6,660 nt of DNA from positions 1-6,660 of the forward strand of contig CAZGBU010000108.1 in the NCBI GenBank assembly GCA_964523945.1, given 5' to 3'. Source of the DNA: CAKTOF01 sp964523945. Lineage in GTDB: Bacteria; Bacillota; Clostridia; Oscillospirales; Oscillospiraceae. The position numbers were made by a program, and so were the translations under genes. Shown here in pieces: positions 6,312 through 6,660 of the stretch. The notes below the pieces were generated by a model that ran no database searches, was not told the origin of the DNA, and saw nothing but the letters and a program-made list of their open reading frames with translations. Numbering within the stretch: the stretch's first letter is position 1; every line of letters starts with the position of its first letter.

Positions 6312-6432
6312 TGTTTCTGACTCCCTTGCAAAATTCAATATACAGTCAGTATATGCGCGTGCAGGGGAAAGATGTGCCGGAAATCGTGCGTGCAGCAAAA
6401 AGTTTTTCACCGTCTTGATTGTGCGGCCGCAG
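6312..6432. other. Stretch with no supported gene
   Basis: This stretch lies between the small ORF and the tRNA promoter. Neither strand offers a frame with a convincing ribosome site and start. A short inverted repeat TATAC-TGACT-GTATA (around 6340-6354) is visible upstream of the small ORF. No RNA gene is recognised. Confidence 0.4.
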
Positions 6433-6461
6433 TTGACATTACTGGGCCGAGCGTGTAGAAT
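6433..6461 (+). promoter_or_regulatory. Promoter of the tRNA-Arg-like unit
   Basis: TTGACA (6433-6438) and TAGAAT (6456-6461) are separated by 17 bp, 11 of 12 consensus positions. The predicted start, near 6468, is about 16 nt before the first tRNA-like sequence. The spacing and strength are typical of stable-RNA promoters, so the unit downstream was, or still is, transcribed. Confidence 0.82.
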
Positions 6462-6483
6462 AATTCACAGTTTTCCGCGATCT

Positions 6484-6556
6484 GCGCCCGTAGCTCAGCT
6501 GGATAGAGCGGCCGCCTCCTAAGCGGCAGCTCGTTCGAATCCTTTTGAGCGGCATA
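6484..6556 (+). pseudogene. tRNA-Arg(CCT)-like gene with defective T arm
   Basis: The 5' part is a good tRNA. The acceptor strand is GCGCCCG (6484-6490) followed by TA, the D arm GCTC/GAGC with loop AGCTGGATA, and a perfect anticodon stem GCCGC/GCGGC. The loop CTCCTAA gives anticodon CCT (arginine, codon AGG). After position 43 only six bases (AGCTCG) separate the anticodon arm from the T-loop-like TTCGAAT, where about ten are expected. The T stem therefore cannot form normally. The 3' acceptor strand is TGAGCGG-like rather than the CGGGCGC needed, and no CCA is encoded. It is read as a decayed or recombined tRNA-Arg gene; the 3' end is approximate. A strong promoter precedes it. Confidence 0.7.
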
Positions 6557-6567
6557 ATTGAATATTT
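6513..6567 (+). repeat. 55-bp direct repeat, copy 1
   Basis: The block starts CGCCTCCTAAGCGGCAG and ends GGCATAATTGAATATTT. It is repeated at 6606-6660 with two substitutions (C/T and G/A). It spans the tRNA anticodon loop, the T-loop-like TTCGAATCC and an AT-rich flank outside the tRNA body. Its 3' flank runs into six T residues (6565-6570), and a weak GCTC/GAGC hairpin lies upstream of them. Confidence 0.9.
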
Positions 6568-6576
6568 TTTATATAC

Positions 6577-6660
6577 GTCCCAGTAGCTCAGCAGGATAGA
6601 GCACACGCCTCCTAAGCGGCAGTTCATTCGAATCCTTTTGAGCGGCATAATTGAATATTT
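6577..6660 (+). pseudogene. Second tRNA-Arg(CCT)-like unit, hybrid, runs off the window
   Basis: A second tRNA-like 5' half begins exactly 93 bp after the first. It has acceptor strand GTCCCAG, D arm GCTC/GAGC with loop AGCAGGATA, and anticodon loop CTCCTAA (CCT, Arg). The acceptor strand differs from the first unit, so this is not a simple duplicate. The anticodon stem is CACGC against GCGGC, with only three of five pairs. From that point on the sequence is the same 3' module as in unit 1. No strand complementary to GTCCCAG is present. It therefore looks like the 5' half of a different tRNA-Arg joined to the module. The repeat reaches the last base of the window. Confidence 0.7.
6606..6660 (+). 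repeat. 55-bp direct repeat, copy 2
   Basis: This copy matches 6513-6567 at 53 of 55 positions with no gaps. It ends at the window boundary, so its full length and any further copies cannot be seen. Confidence 0.9.

Noticed and set aside
6191..6418. Plus-strand 75-codon frame
   Set aside because: It overlaps the prfB promoter region and the small minus ORF, has no good ribosome site, and its sequence resembles no family.
6484..6556. Functional tRNA-Arg(CCT)
   Set aside because: The anticodon half fits well, but the T stem is missing bases and the 3' acceptor strand does not pair with GCGCCCG, so it is listed as defective.
6439..6648. Minus-strand frame with a repeated MPLKRIR peptide
   Set aside because: The peptide repeat simply reflects translation of the two tandem tRNA-like repeats in reverse. 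There is no sign of a real protein.
6513..6660. CRISPR array
   Set aside because: There are only two copies, the repeat is tRNA-derived, and the intervening segment is itself the 5' half of a tRNA rather than a spacer.

Overview
The window looks like chromosomal DNA from a GC-rich member of the Firmicutes, probably a clostridial lineage. The basis is a SAM-I (S-box) riboswitch in front of metK, purine-rich Shine-Dalgarno sites, TTG start codons, sigma-A type promoters, a short Thermotoga/archaeal-like AhcY, and RF2 with firmicute-like sequence. No genus can be named from the sequence alone.

Layout. On the minus strand, reading from about 3.9 kb down to the left edge, lie ahcY (S-adenosylhomocysteine hydrolase), metK (SAM synthetase) and wecC (UDP-ManNAc dehydrogenase), closed by a hairpin terminator at the left edge. 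A consensus-like promoter and a complete SAM-I riboswitch with a terminator/antiterminator pair sit between ahcY and metK, so metK and the wecC gene 12 bp behind it should both be shut down by SAM. ahcY lies upstream of the riboswitch and has its own extended -10 promoter. MetK makes SAM and AhcY clears the SAH by-product of methylation, so the pair form one arm of the activated methyl cycle. wecC (nucleotide-sugar oxidation for surface polysaccharide) is a functional outsider in this unit.

Divergent from ahcY on the plus strand is a 299-residue membrane protein. It has a rhomboid-like fold signature but no GxSG serine motif, and it carries a C-terminal zinc-ribbon domain. It is followed by a bidirectional terminator. 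Facing it on the minus strand is prfB (peptide chain release factor 2), which has a perfect consensus promoter and its own terminator. It lacks the usual in-frame UGA programmed frameshift. An inverted repeat brackets its -10 region, and a possible 32-residue acidic ORF lies upstream.

The right edge (about 6433-6660) holds a strong promoter followed by two tandem tRNA-Arg(CCT)-like units with a 93-bp period. Both have good D and anticodon arms but a shortened, broken T arm. They share an almost identical 55-bp 3' module although their 5' acceptor halves differ. The second unit runs off the window edge. This looks like decayed or recombined tRNA genes, possibly att sites of an integrating element, and is the least ordinary part of the window.
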